From NCBI GenBank assembly GCA_937951615.1, contig CALFBH010000060.1, positions 36,543-100,542 of the forward strand: a stretch of 64,000 bases of DNA. Reading direction: 5' to 3'. The stretch is from an uncultured Saprospiraceae bacterium (lineage in GTDB: Bacteria > Bacteroidota > Bacteroidia > Chitinophagales > Saprospiraceae). Of this stretch, positions 45,830 to 53,358 are shown piece after piece (the stretch's first letter is position 1; every line of letters begins with the position of its first letter). The notes beneath the pieces are model-generated. The model did not search any database. It saw nothing but the letters and a program-made list of their open reading frames with translations, and was not told the origin of the DNA. A program made the position numbers and the translations under genes.

Positions 45830-46339
45830 TTATTTTTCCTCCGCCTTGCCCCTCAAAACCAGCACCGCCTGTAGCATAGAAGCGATACCTTGTATCAACA
45901 AAAATATAAAGCCCAGTAGGAGACAAAACTTAAGCATATATAAGCCCGGCAAACCACCCGGCTGAGCAGAGCTTTCGCCCATTCTGAAAGAAGTCATCGC
46001 ATATTTCCAGCAAGCCATAATCGACACCAAACACCAAGGCAACAGAAAAAATAAGCCGCCAAGCAGGTTCGTCCAGGCCTTGCCTTTATCACCCCATTTG
46101 GCATAAAATAAATCGACCCGCACATGGTTGTCATGCTTAAAAGCATAACCAGAAGCAAACAAAAAAGACAGCGCGAACAGATAAATTTCCAACTCCACCA
46201 GCCAGATAAAAGAAATGTCCAATACATAGCGCATAAACACATCCACACAAATCACCAGCACCAACAAAGCAACCGACCAGGCAAATAATCTGCCTATTCG
46301 TTCACTGATACTTTCAAGTATGTTTTTTAATTTGTTCAT
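45830..46339 (-). CDS. dctQ: TRAP transporter small permease
   Basis: 169 residues with four helices (about 17-37, 48-68, 90-110, 135-158). FLFASGYAFKHDNHVRVDLFY (about 60-80) is the DctQ signature. It pairs with the large permease. The 215-bp gap to dctM is unusually long for this pair and is occupied by element B. Confidence 0.92.
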   Translation of the reverse strand: MNKLKNILESISERIGRLFAWSVALLVLVICVDVFMRYVLDISFIWLVELEIYLFALSFLFASGYAFKHDNHVRVDLFYAKWGDKGKAWTNLLGGLFFLLPWCLVSIMACWKYAMTSFRMGESSAQPGGLPGLYMLKFCLLLGFIFLLIQGIASMLQAVLVLRGKAEEK

Positions 46340-46422
46340 GTTTTATAGTCATCAGTTCAACTCACCCCAACCCCTCATTTCGGCTTCGCTCAATGACCGC
46401 TCTTGCAAAGAGATGGGCTTTT

Positions 46423-46577
46423 CTTTTGATAAATCAAAAGACTAAATACTGGTTTTCAACTCCCTTCCCTTTTCAAGGATGCGAGTGCTTCAGCCTTCGG
46501 CTGTTTTTAAGAATTTTGCAAAGCAAAACAAAAATATGTCATGATTGCCCATCGACCATGGACTATCGACCATCGAC
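46423..46577. repeat. Hairpin cluster and partial element C
   Basis: CTTTTGAT-AA-ATCAAAAG (46423-46440), CAGCC-TTC-GGCTG (46491-46503), then the core TTTTGC-AAA-GCAAAA (46514-46528) and one arm CCATCGACCATGGACTATCG (46549-46568) followed by ACCATCGAC. The opposite arm is missing, so this is half of the A/B element. Confidence 0.7.
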
Positions 46578-46618
46578 AAAACAGACAAAAGTCGTACAAA
46601 AAAAACAGTCGCCAAGCA

Positions 46619-46909
46619 TCAAATCTTATCCAATAAAGTCTTTATAATAGAAAAATACGCCCCATCAGCCAGCGAGTAAAAAGAATTTTTGCCTTCCCTG
46701 CTCACCCGCACCACCTTCTTGCCTTTCAATATCCGCAAGTGATGCGAAGCAATCGCCTGCTCAATATCCAAAGCCTCATGTATCTGCGTGACAGAAAGCT
46801 GCTCCTCTTTACTCAACAAGTCAATAATCGCAATGCGAATGGGGTGCGCGATAGCCCGCAGCGTCTCCGTAGCATCTTCCAATAAGTCAATATCAAAACG
46901 GCTTTTCAT
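46619..46909 (-). CDS. ArsR/SmtB-family transcriptional regulator
   Basis: 96 residues from ATG 46909; a longer frame adds only a hydrophobic stretch from AT-rich spacer. The winged helix shows LRAIAHPIRIAIIDLL, SVTQIHEALDIEQAIASHHLRILKGKKVV and REGKNSFYSL. No cysteine metal site is visible, so it may sense something other than metal. It precedes the TRAP genes in the same direction, but hairpins intervene. Confidence 0.88.
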   Translation of the reverse strand: MKSRFDIDLLEDATETLRAIAHPIRIAIIDLLSKEEQLSVTQIHEALDIEQAIASHHLRILKGKKVVRVSREGKNSFYSLADGAYFSIIKTLLDKI

Positions 46910-46930
46910 ATAGATATATAGATATGACAG

Positions 46931-46938
46931 CAAATATA
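46931..46938 (-). promoter_or_regulatory. -7 element of the ArsR-like gene (TATATTTG)
   Basis: A consensus TAnnTTTG 21 bp before the ATG. The leader contains TATCTATATATCTATA, a near-dyad that could be the autoregulatory operator. Confidence 0.5.
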
Positions 46939-47045
46939 CAAAATATACCAGCATCCAAAAAATTCTTATCTTTAATGCGAATGAAATCATTCGTGTCGAT
47001 TCCCGATAACTATCTTGGAGCAGTCGGTCGATGGCTTTTTTTACG

Positions 47046-47064
47046 CATTTTGCAGGGCAAAATG
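47046..47064. repeat. TTTTGC-core hairpin at the PIN pseudogene edge
   Basis: CATTTTGC-AGG-GCAAAATG, preceded by GGTCGATGG (47027-47035), the arm word of elements A to C. It lies 34 bp before the surviving part of the PIN gene. Confidence 0.65.
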
Positions 47065-47097
47065 GATTTTATATTACTGATTTTTAATTGTGACTAG

Positions 47098-47342
47098 CTA
47101 GAAAAACATCTAGCTGACCTTCTCGTCCAGTTGGCGAATGTTGAGAAGATAGAGGTTAGTTTTAAATGGAATTTAATCACGGAAAACCAGATGACAATAA
47201 ATTTGTTGATTGCGCTATTGCTGGAAGAGTCAAATACGTAGTGACGAAAGACAAACACTTTTCTATCCTTAAAGATATTCCTTTCCCAAAAGTTGAAATC
47301 ATAAGCATTGATGATTTTCTTGAAGAATTAAAGGTTTTATAA
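47098..47342 (+). pseudogene. Broken PIN-domain toxin gene
   Basis: Two frames together give a PIN-family C-terminus. From 47098 one frame reads LEKHLADLLVQLANVEKIEV then SFKWNLITE. After a one-base loss near 47187, the next frame reads PDDNKFVDCAIAG, KYVVTKDKHF and FPKVEIISIDDFLEEL to TAA 47342. The DD pair and the TKD of the metal site are present; the N-terminal first Asp is missing and a TAG precedes 47098. It is therefore a 5'-truncated and frameshifted VapC-like toxin gene. No antitoxin gene was seen. Confidence 0.75.
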
Positions 47343-47349
47343 GTTTTTC

Positions 47350-47510
47350 AACCTTTTCCTAATATCCGAATAAAGCAGTTTTAGCAAACTCCCCTCCTCA
47401 CAAAGCCACCCGCAAGTTTACGAAAGCGGTGCAGTTTTGGAATTTGGAATTTTCATTTTGAAGTTTTTCTAGTCAGGCTGGAAGCCTGAAATACTTTTGA
47501 ATTTGTTTTT
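47350..47510 (+). repeat. Direct repeat, left copy, flanking the Rpn gene
   Basis: It shares with 48479-48623, in order, AAAGCAG, TTTAGCAAACTCCC, CCTCACAAAGCCACCC, CAGTTTTGGAATTTGGA, TTTTTCTAGTCAGGCTGGAA and GCCTGAAATACTTTTGAATT. It is slightly longer because of an extra TTCATTTTG-like insertion. Confidence 0.85.
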
Positions 47511-47550
47511 GATGGCATATTTATAGAGATTTCATCAGGATTTAATCGCT

Positions 47551-48390
47551 CTACTCTTCGCTATTCATGCTTTCCCGAATTTCATGGATATAATCAATAC
47601 TGACATCAAAGTATTCAGCAATCTTTTCTATGGGAATGCCATCTTTCAACATCCTGATAATAGAAGGTCTGTTTTTAACTTGGATTCCTTTCTGAAGACC
47701 TTTCTCGACTCCCTGTTTAAAAAGCGTATGTTCCTCCCAATTTATTGTTAATGGCATATTTCTATAAATTTTAGTCGTTTCCTCATCCAAGTTACGCAAT
47801 AGTGAGAAGATTTGCAATTGGCTGATGTATTTTTTCAATGCTGCTTTATCCGAACTCACATTTTTGAGTTGCTCAATAATAGAACGTATCACCCGCTCCG
47901 GTTGTTCGCCTTCAAAATCGCTGAGGATGGCAAGTATGATTTCTTCCGGTATCTGCGACTGAATCAACTCGTCAAATTTCAACTTACTGATGTTCAGGAC
48001 TTCAAAGCCTTTGAAAATTTCCCAGTCTTTGAGTTGGGTGCGCATGGTCATGCGCTGACTGCCGAGGTAGATAACATAATGCCTGATTTCCAGCTGGTAT
48101 TTGCGCTGAATGATGGCGTCGTATTCCTTAACGCGATAAATCATATCGCTTTCGTTCTGAGTCTGAAATTCTATGTGTAGTACAAATCGTTCACCTTCTC
48201 TCGTTTTGACAATCCGTATAATATCCGTTTCTCTTTCTACGGTAGTTTGAAGTTTCGGATCTAATTTTTCTGATTCTACAATATGAATATTCAGGTATTT
48301 GCCCAATAAGGGCATCAGTAAAGACTCAATGTTCTCTTTCAGAATCTTGTCGTATTTATTGGCTTCCTGTTTTGGTGGTTTCTTATGCAT
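47551..48390 (-). CDS. Rpn-type PD-(D/E)xK nuclease / putative transposase
   Basis: 279 residues from ATG 48390; six extra residues upstream overlap the promoter. DIIRIVKTREGERFVLHIEFQ (about 57-77) carries the core strand of the PD-(D/E)xK site with Glu and Gln in the catalytic positions, followed by RVKEYDAIIQRKYQL. The C-terminus MLKDGIPIEKIAEYFDVSIDYI is a helix-turn-helix-like tail common in this family. Rpn proteins are recombination-promoting nucleases. Near-identical direct repeats lie on both sides. Confidence 0.85.
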   Translation of the reverse strand: MHKKPPKQEANKYDKILKENIESLLMPLLGKYLNIHIVESEKLDPKLQTTVERETDIIRIVKTREGERFVLHIEFQTQNESDMIYRVKEYDAIIQRKYQLEIRHYVIYLGSQRMTMRTQLKDWEIFKGFEVLNISKLKFDELIQSQIPEEIILAILSDFEGEQPERVIRSIIEQLKNVSSDKAALKKYISQLQIFSLLRNLDEETTKIYRNMPLTINWEEHTLFKQGVEKGLQKGIQVKNRPSIIRMLKDGIPIEKIAEYFDVSIDYIHEIRESMNSEE

Positions 48391-48395
48391 ATTTG

Positions 48396-48403
48396 CAAAT
48401 ATA
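48396..48403 (-). promoter_or_regulatory. -7 element of the Rpn gene (TATATTTG), abutting ATG
   Basis: Exactly 5 bp separate the last G of the element from the preferred ATG at 48390, predicting a leaderless mRNA. Confidence 0.5.
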
Positions 48404-48478
48404 AACACTTTTTTGTTTCAAAATAAACTTTTTTGTTTTTTTTACATAAATAAAAATCTCGTGCATGAGCGTTTCCTA

Positions 48479-48623
48479 AACCTTCCTAATACCCTATATA
48501 AAGCAGCTTTAGCAAACTCCCACCTCACAAAGCCACCCACAAGTTTACCAAAGCGGTTCAGTTTTGGAATTTGGAGTTTTTCTAGTCAGGCTGGAAGCCT
48601 GAAATACTTTTGAATTTGTTTTT
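48479..48623 (+). repeat. Direct repeat, right copy, flanking the Rpn gene
   Basis: Right partner of 47350-47510. It includes the REP-like CAGGCT-GGA-AGCCTG hairpin and ends in TTTGAATTTG words that run into the mfd promoter. Confidence 0.85.
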
Positions 48624-48653
48624 TGAATTTGAGTTTGAGTTTGAATTTGTTCT

Positions 48654-48661
48654 TACCTTTG
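48654..48661 (+). promoter_or_regulatory. -7 element of mfd (TACCTTTG), abutting GTG
   Basis: Five bases separate the final G from GTG 48667. TTTGAGTTTG words about 17 to 20 bp upstream can serve as -33. Confidence 0.6.
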
Positions 48662-48666
48662 CCGCT

Positions 48667-51600
48667 GTGAGCAACCTACTCCGATTATTAGAACGATACC
48701 GCGATGATGGACGCACCAAACAAATTACGGATGCGCTTCAAGCTAAGACACCTGCTCGGCTACAATTGACCGGAACAGTGGGTGCGCAGGCTTCCTTTGT
48801 CTTTACCGGAACGTATCTGGCCCATCAGCACAATATGCTGTTAATCGCGTCCGATAAAGAACAAGCCGCTTATTTGCAGAATAACATCAATGGTTTTTTT
48901 GAGCGCAAACCTGTTCTCTTCTTTCCCGATTCTTTTAAAAAGCCTTTACATTTTGCGGAGATCAACAAGCACAACGTACTGATGCGGGTGGAGGCGATGG
49001 GCAAATTTGTGGGCAGAAAAGATACAGCGGTGATTATTGTAACTTACCCAGAGGCTTTGTTTGAAAAAGTAGTCTCGCCAGCGGTTTTGGAGGAGCATCG
49101 CATTGATGTGGCAGTCGGCGAAAGTCTGGATACCGATACCATTGTGTCTGTGCTGGTGGAGTATGGTTTTGAACATGCTGAATTTGTGTATGAGCCAGGG
49201 CAGTTTTCTATTCGGGGTGGCATCGTGGATATTTTTTCTTATGGAAATAATGAGCCTTATCGGGTAGAATTGTTTGATGATGAGGTAGAAAGTATTCGTA
49301 CATTTAATCCTGCCGACCAACTCTCAACCCGCAAAATTGCAAGGGTGCGGATTGTGCCGAATGTGCAGTCGCAATTTACAAAGGAACAAAAAACTTCTCT
49401 GCTGAATATCCTGCCGCCCAATACAAGTGTTTGGATATCCGATACGCAGATGCTGATTGACAAGTTGGATATGTGCTTTCAAAAAGCGACCGAATTGGCG
49501 GAAGACATTACTGCAAAAGATGAAAGTGATGAGGCGGCTTTTCTACAGGACAGGGCTTTTATTTTTCCAAAAGAAGTCATGCAGGGTTTATTGAATTTTC
49601 CAATTGTAGAAGTCAATAAAAATGCTTTTTTCAAAAATGAGAATATTGAAATCAGCTATTCGGCGAAGCCGCAACCTAGTTTTAATAAAAACTTTGAATT
49701 GCTGATTGATCATTTTCAAGGCAATACGGTTCAACAAATTGAGAATTATATTTTTACGGATAATCCGCGTCAGATAAAACGTTTTTACAGCATTTTTGAA
49801 GACCAGAATGTTGAATTGCAATTTCATCCGATCCCCGAAGCGATTCATCTTGGTTTTGTGGATTTAGATTTAAAAGTTGCCTGCTATACCGACCACCAGA
49901 TTTTTGAACGGTATCATAAATACCAAATCAAAAAAGGCTATAACAAAAGTGAAGCCCTGAATGTCAAGCTACTGCGCGAGTTGCAGCCGGGCGACTGGGT
50001 AACGCATATCGACCACGGCGTAGGCAGGTATTCTGGACTAGAAAAAATCAACCTGAAAGGACATATTCAAGAAGCCGTGCGACTGGTGTATCGAGACAAT
50101 GATATTTTATACGTCAGTATCAATTCACTGCATAAAATTGCCAAGTATGTCGGCAAGGATGGGAAGCCGCCCAAGCTGACCAAACTCGGCACAGATACCT
50201 GGGCAAGACTCAAGCGAAAAACCAAGAAAAAGGTCAAGGATATTGCAGCAGAATTGATAAAATTATACGCCCAACGCCGCGCTGCAAAAGGCTTTGCTTT
50301 CCCAGAAGATGGACATGGACAGAACGAACTGGAAGCCTCTTTTATTTATGAAGATACACCCGACCAGTACAAAGCGACCAATGATGTAAAAGCCGATATG
50401 ATCAAACCTTATCCGATGGATCGACTGATTTGCGGTGATGTGGGTTTTGGTAAAACAGAGATTGCCATACGAGCAGCATTCAAGGCGATAGATGGCGGAA
50501 AACAGGTGGCGATTTTGGTGCCGACGACGATTTTAGCTTTGCAACATTATCATACTTTTAAGGATCGACTCGACCAATTTGGTGCAACGGTTGATTATCT
50601 CAATCGCTTTCGCACAGCAAAAGAAAAACGGATTTTATTGGAAAACCTGGAAAGTGGTAAAGTGGACATTGTAATCGGCACACATGGTTTATTGGGCAAA
50701 AAAGTCAAATTCAAAGACCTCGGTTTGCTGGTCATTGATGAGGAGCAGAAATTCGGCGTAGCCGCAAAAGAAAAACTCCGCAGCATGAAGGTCAATGTGG
50801 ACACGCTGACCCTCACTGCCACGCCCATCCCACGTACCTTGCAATTCTCGCTCATGGCTGCCCGCGATTTGTCGGTCATCAATACGCCACCACCCAATCG
50901 GCAGCCTATTCACACCGAAGTTCGGGTGTTTAATGATAAGCTGATTCAGGAGTCCATTTATTATGAAATTTATCGGGGCGGACAGGTCTTTTTTCTGCAT
51001 AATCGAGTAAAAGAACTGCCAGGTATGGTAGAAATGCTGCGCAAATTATGCCCGGATATTGATATTGCCATGGCGCACGGACAGATGGAATCCAATCAAT
51101 TAGAAACTACTTTACTAGATTTTATAAAAGGAAAATACGACCTGCTCTGCTGCACCAATATCATCGAAACCGGACTGGACATTGCCAATGCCAATACGAT
51201 TATCATCAATAATGCCCATCATTTCGGCTTGAGCGATTTGCATCAGCTGCGCGGCAGGGTCGGACGCTCGAATAAGAAGGCTTTTTGTTATCTGTTTTGT
51301 CCGCCTTTATCAGTGCTGACTTCCGAAGCTCGAAAACGACTGACTACTATTGAAGAATTTTCCGACCTGGGCAGTGGTTTCAGTATCGCCATGCGCGACC
51401 TCGATATTCGCGGTGCAGGAAATATTCTGGGTGGCGAGCAAAGCGGTTTTATCACCGACATTGGCTACGAAACTTACCAGAAAATATTGGATGAAGCCAT
51501 TCAGGAATTGAAGGAAACAGATTTTAAAGAGCTGTTCAAAGAGGACTTGCTGAAAGAAAGAAAATTTGTCCGCGATGTACATCTGGAAACAGATATTGAA

Positions 51601-52044
51601 ATGTTGATTCCAGATAATTATGTCAATAATATCCAGGAACGCCTCAACCTCTACACGGAGTTGGACAAGATCAATAATGAAGACGAACTGGCTCAGTTTG
51701 CAAAGCGCACCGAAGACCGTTTTGGCAAATTGCCGAAGGAACTACGCGCTTTATTTGAAGCCCTCCGCCTGCGCTGGCTCTGCAAGGAATTGGGTTTTGA
51801 ACGCTTGATTTTGAAGAGCCGAAAACTGCGTTGTTATTTTGTATCCAATGAGCAATCGCCTTATTTTGAGTCCGCTATTTTTCATCATATTTTGCAGTAC
51901 GTTCCCCGACAGGGCGACCGCAAAATGACTTTCAAAAAGACGAGCAGCTATTTTATGCTGATTCGGGAAGATGTGAAAACTCTACAACAGGCGCAGAATT
52001 TGTTGATGGGGATTAAGGATAGTGAAGTGGTGGTTGGGGATTAG
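48667..52044 (+). CDS. mfd: Transcription-repair coupling factor
   Basis: 1125 residues from GTG 48667 (VSNLLRLLERYRDD). An in-frame TTG at 48610 would add 19 residues, mostly an FEFEFEF run from spacer repeats, and would place the promoter inside the gene. UvrB-like N-terminal modules are followed by the RNA polymerase interaction domain (RELQPGDWVTHIDHGVGRY), translocase domain with GDVGFGKTE (about 591), DEEQ (about 689), TATPIPRT and RGRVGRS, and a TRCF C-terminal domain. Mfd removes stalled polymerase and recruits UvrA. Confidence 0.97.
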   Translation: MSNLLRLLERYRDDGRTKQITDALQAKTPARLQLTGTVGAQASFVFTGTYLAHQHNMLLIASDKEQAAYLQNNINGFFERKPVLFFPDSFKKPLHFAEINKHNVLMRVEAMGKFVGRKDTAVIIVTYPEALFEKVVSPAVLEEHRIDVAVGESLDTDTIVSVLVEYGFEHAEFVYEPGQFSIRGGIVDIFSYGNNEPYRVELFDDEVESIRTFNPADQLSTRKIARVRIVPNVQSQFTKEQKTSLLNILPPNTSVWISDTQMLIDKLDMCFQKATELAEDITAKDESDEAAFLQDRAFIFPKEVMQGLLNFPIVEVNKNAFFKNENIEISYSAKPQPSFNKNFELLIDHFQGNTVQQIENYIFTDNPRQIKRFYSIFEDQNVELQFHPIPEAIHLGFVDLDLKVACYTDHQIFERYHKYQIKKGYNKSEALNVKLLRELQPGDWVTHIDHGVGRYSGLEKINLKGHIQEAVRLVYRDNDILYVSINSLHKIAKYVGKDGKPPKLTKLGTDTWARLKRKTKKKVKDIAAELIKLYAQRRAAKGFAFPEDGHGQNELEASFIYEDTPDQYKATNDVKADMIKPYPMDRLICGDVGFGKTEIAIRAAFKAIDGGKQVAILVPTTILALQHYHTFKDRLDQFGATVDYLNRFRTAKEKRILLENLESGKVDIVIGTHGLLGKKVKFKDLGLLVIDEEQKFGVAAKEKLRSMKVNVDTLTLTATPIPRTLQFSLMAARDLSVINTPPPNRQPIHTEVRVFNDKLIQESIYYEIYRGGQVFFLHNRVKELPGMVEMLRKLCPDIDIAMAHGQMESNQLETTLLDFIKGKYDLLCCTNIIETGLDIANANTIIINNAHHFGLSDLHQLRGRVGRSNKKAFCYLFCPPLSVLTSEARKRLTTIEEFSDLGSGFSIAMRDLDIRGAGNILGGEQSGFITDIGYETYQKILDEAIQELKETDFKELFKEDLLKERKFVRDVHLETDIEMLIPDNYVNNIQERLNLYTELDKINNEDELAQFAKRTEDRFGKLPKELRALFEALRLRWLCKELGFERLILKSRKLRCYFVSNEQSPYFESAIFHHILQYVPRQGDRKMTFKKTSSYFMLIREDVKTLQQAQNLLMGIKDSEVVVGD

Positions 52045-52111
52045 TGATTGGTAACTGGTGATTCGTAATTAGTGACTGGTTTAGAATGGGGCATATTGAC
52101 AATCTGTACTT

Positions 52112-52651
52112 CTATGCGGATTCTTTATAGATTATATTCTTCACTTTTTTTGCTTCTTTTTCTCGTTCTACAACATTAGTTCGAATGTCCTGCTCAATTT
52201 CTTTTTGGGCAAGTTTCCACCAATAAATAGCGGGGATAAGGTTGCCGGAATGTCGTTCTAAACGATAAGCTAATGCTTTCCCGATACTTTCTTTCCCATT
52301 CAAAATACGGCTTAATGTCGAAGGGTTGATGCTTAGATCATCTGCGACTTCTTTTTGTTTTTTGTTGGTGATTTTGATGTATTGTTGGATAAACTGAGCA
52401 GAGGTTTTATTGGAAGCACTACTATCGTCAATGTTTATTTTGATATGATACTTCAATACCATTAAAGCAGCGTGTCTGATTTGCTCTGGTGTTCTATTCG
52501 CTCTTTGTTCCATGCGATATTTGACAAATTCTTTTTCTGCCTCCACTCGTTCTTCTGGGCTTAATTCGGATGGAAAAACATGGGACTCTGCGATTTCTTC
52601 AAGGGTGTATTTCCCTTTGAGTTCTTCGAATATTTTCTCGTATTTAGTCAT
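52112..52651 (-). CDS. HTH protein, paralog of 30958-31497, in a Septu-like operon
   Basis: 179 residues. TKYEKIFEELKGKYTLEEIA at the N-terminus, an XRE-like HTH (KEVADDLSINPSTLSRILNG, about 99-118) and HSGNLIPAIYWWKLAQKE. It follows the HNH gene by 41 bp in the same direction, so it is probably the third gene of the ATPase-HNH operon and its regulator (inference). Its relative at 30958 is paired with a GNAT-like gene instead. Confidence 0.75.
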   Translation of the reverse strand: MTKYEKIFEELKGKYTLEEIAESHVFPSELSPEERVEAEKEFVKYRMEQRANRTPEQIRHAALMVLKYHIKINIDDSSASNKTSAQFIQQYIKITNKKQKEVADDLSINPSTLSRILNGKESIGKALAYRLERHSGNLIPAIYWWKLAQKEIEQDIRTNVVEREKEAKKVKNIIYKESA

Positions 52652-52692
52652 TATGAATGTATTTATTTATCAATGCTGTTGAATTAGAAGTT

Positions 52693-53349
52693 TCAATCAT
52701 CTAAGAAAAGCTTCAAAACACGTTCTATTGCTTCTACTTGGTCATCCAATAATTTCTGTCTCCGGTAGCAAAGATTATCGCGGTTTAAATCACAGATTTC
52801 TTTGGTTTTTTCACCTCTACCTTTTGCATCTGCACCTTCTATTTTTCCATTAGAGTAGAATTTAAAAAACTGCTTACAATCGTCAATTTCAGGATGCAGG
52901 AGATAAGGCTGTTCATCTATCAATGGAGCGTTTTCAGCTTTGCAGGCATTGGCATCTAATTCACCGGAAGGCAGGAAAGCTGGTTTATCTACACGATTAC
53001 CTATAATTGGAAATTGATTTGATTTGCCCGGCGGTCTGTTGCAGTTAGGGCATGAAGGAATTAAATTTGACCATTCATAGCATAGCCAATAATAGCCAGG
53101 ATGTGTTATGCCTCTAACCCCTTTCTTGGGGCGGTAATGCTCTATATCGGGCTTAAATTCTTTGGTTTCGCAATAAGCGCATTTATCATGATAAATTGTA
53201 CAAATGGTCTCTCTGACACTTTTATAAACAGCATCTTTTATCAGTTCTTTATCGCAGTCTTCTGCTATTTTTTGTAAATCACTCTTAGCGTCAAGTAACG
53301 ACTGCGGTGTCGTTGGATATAACTGTGATTTTCTATCGTTAAAAATCAT
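52693..53349 (-). CDS. ptuB: HNH nuclease, Septu PtuB-like
   Basis: 218 residues. CAYC (57-60), IEHYRPK (69-75), YYWLCYEWSNLIPSCPNCN (86-104) and KSNQFPI (109-115) match the HNH arrangement of PtuB and retron-linked HNH effectors. Two zinc-binding Cys pairs and the catalytic His71 are present. The gene starts 9 bp after the ATPase stop. With the ATPase it should form a DNA-degrading defence complex; no reverse transcriptase or msr/msd region was seen. Confidence 0.85.
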   Translation of the reverse strand: MIFNDRKSQLYPTTPQSLLDAKSDLQKIAEDCDKELIKDAVYKSVRETICTIYHDKCAYCETKEFKPDIEHYRPKKGVRGITHPGYYWLCYEWSNLIPSCPNCNRPPGKSNQFPIIGNRVDKPAFLPSGELDANACKAENAPLIDEQPYLLHPEIDDCKQFFKFYSNGKIEGADAKGRGEKTKEICDLNRDNLCYRRQKLLDDQVEAIERVLKLFLDD

Positions 53350-53358
53350 CGAAGCTTG

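Noticed and set aside
275..47064. TTTTGC-N3-GCAAAA hairpins as ordinary intrinsic terminators
   Set aside because: Most stems are AT-rich without a following T-tract, several lie between co-directional genes likely to be expressed together, and the flanking arms are not explained by termination.
48610..48666. Upstream start of mfd adding 19 residues
   Set aside because: The added residues are mainly an FEFEFEF run encoded by spacer words and include the TACCTTTG promoter element; conservation begins at GTG 48667.
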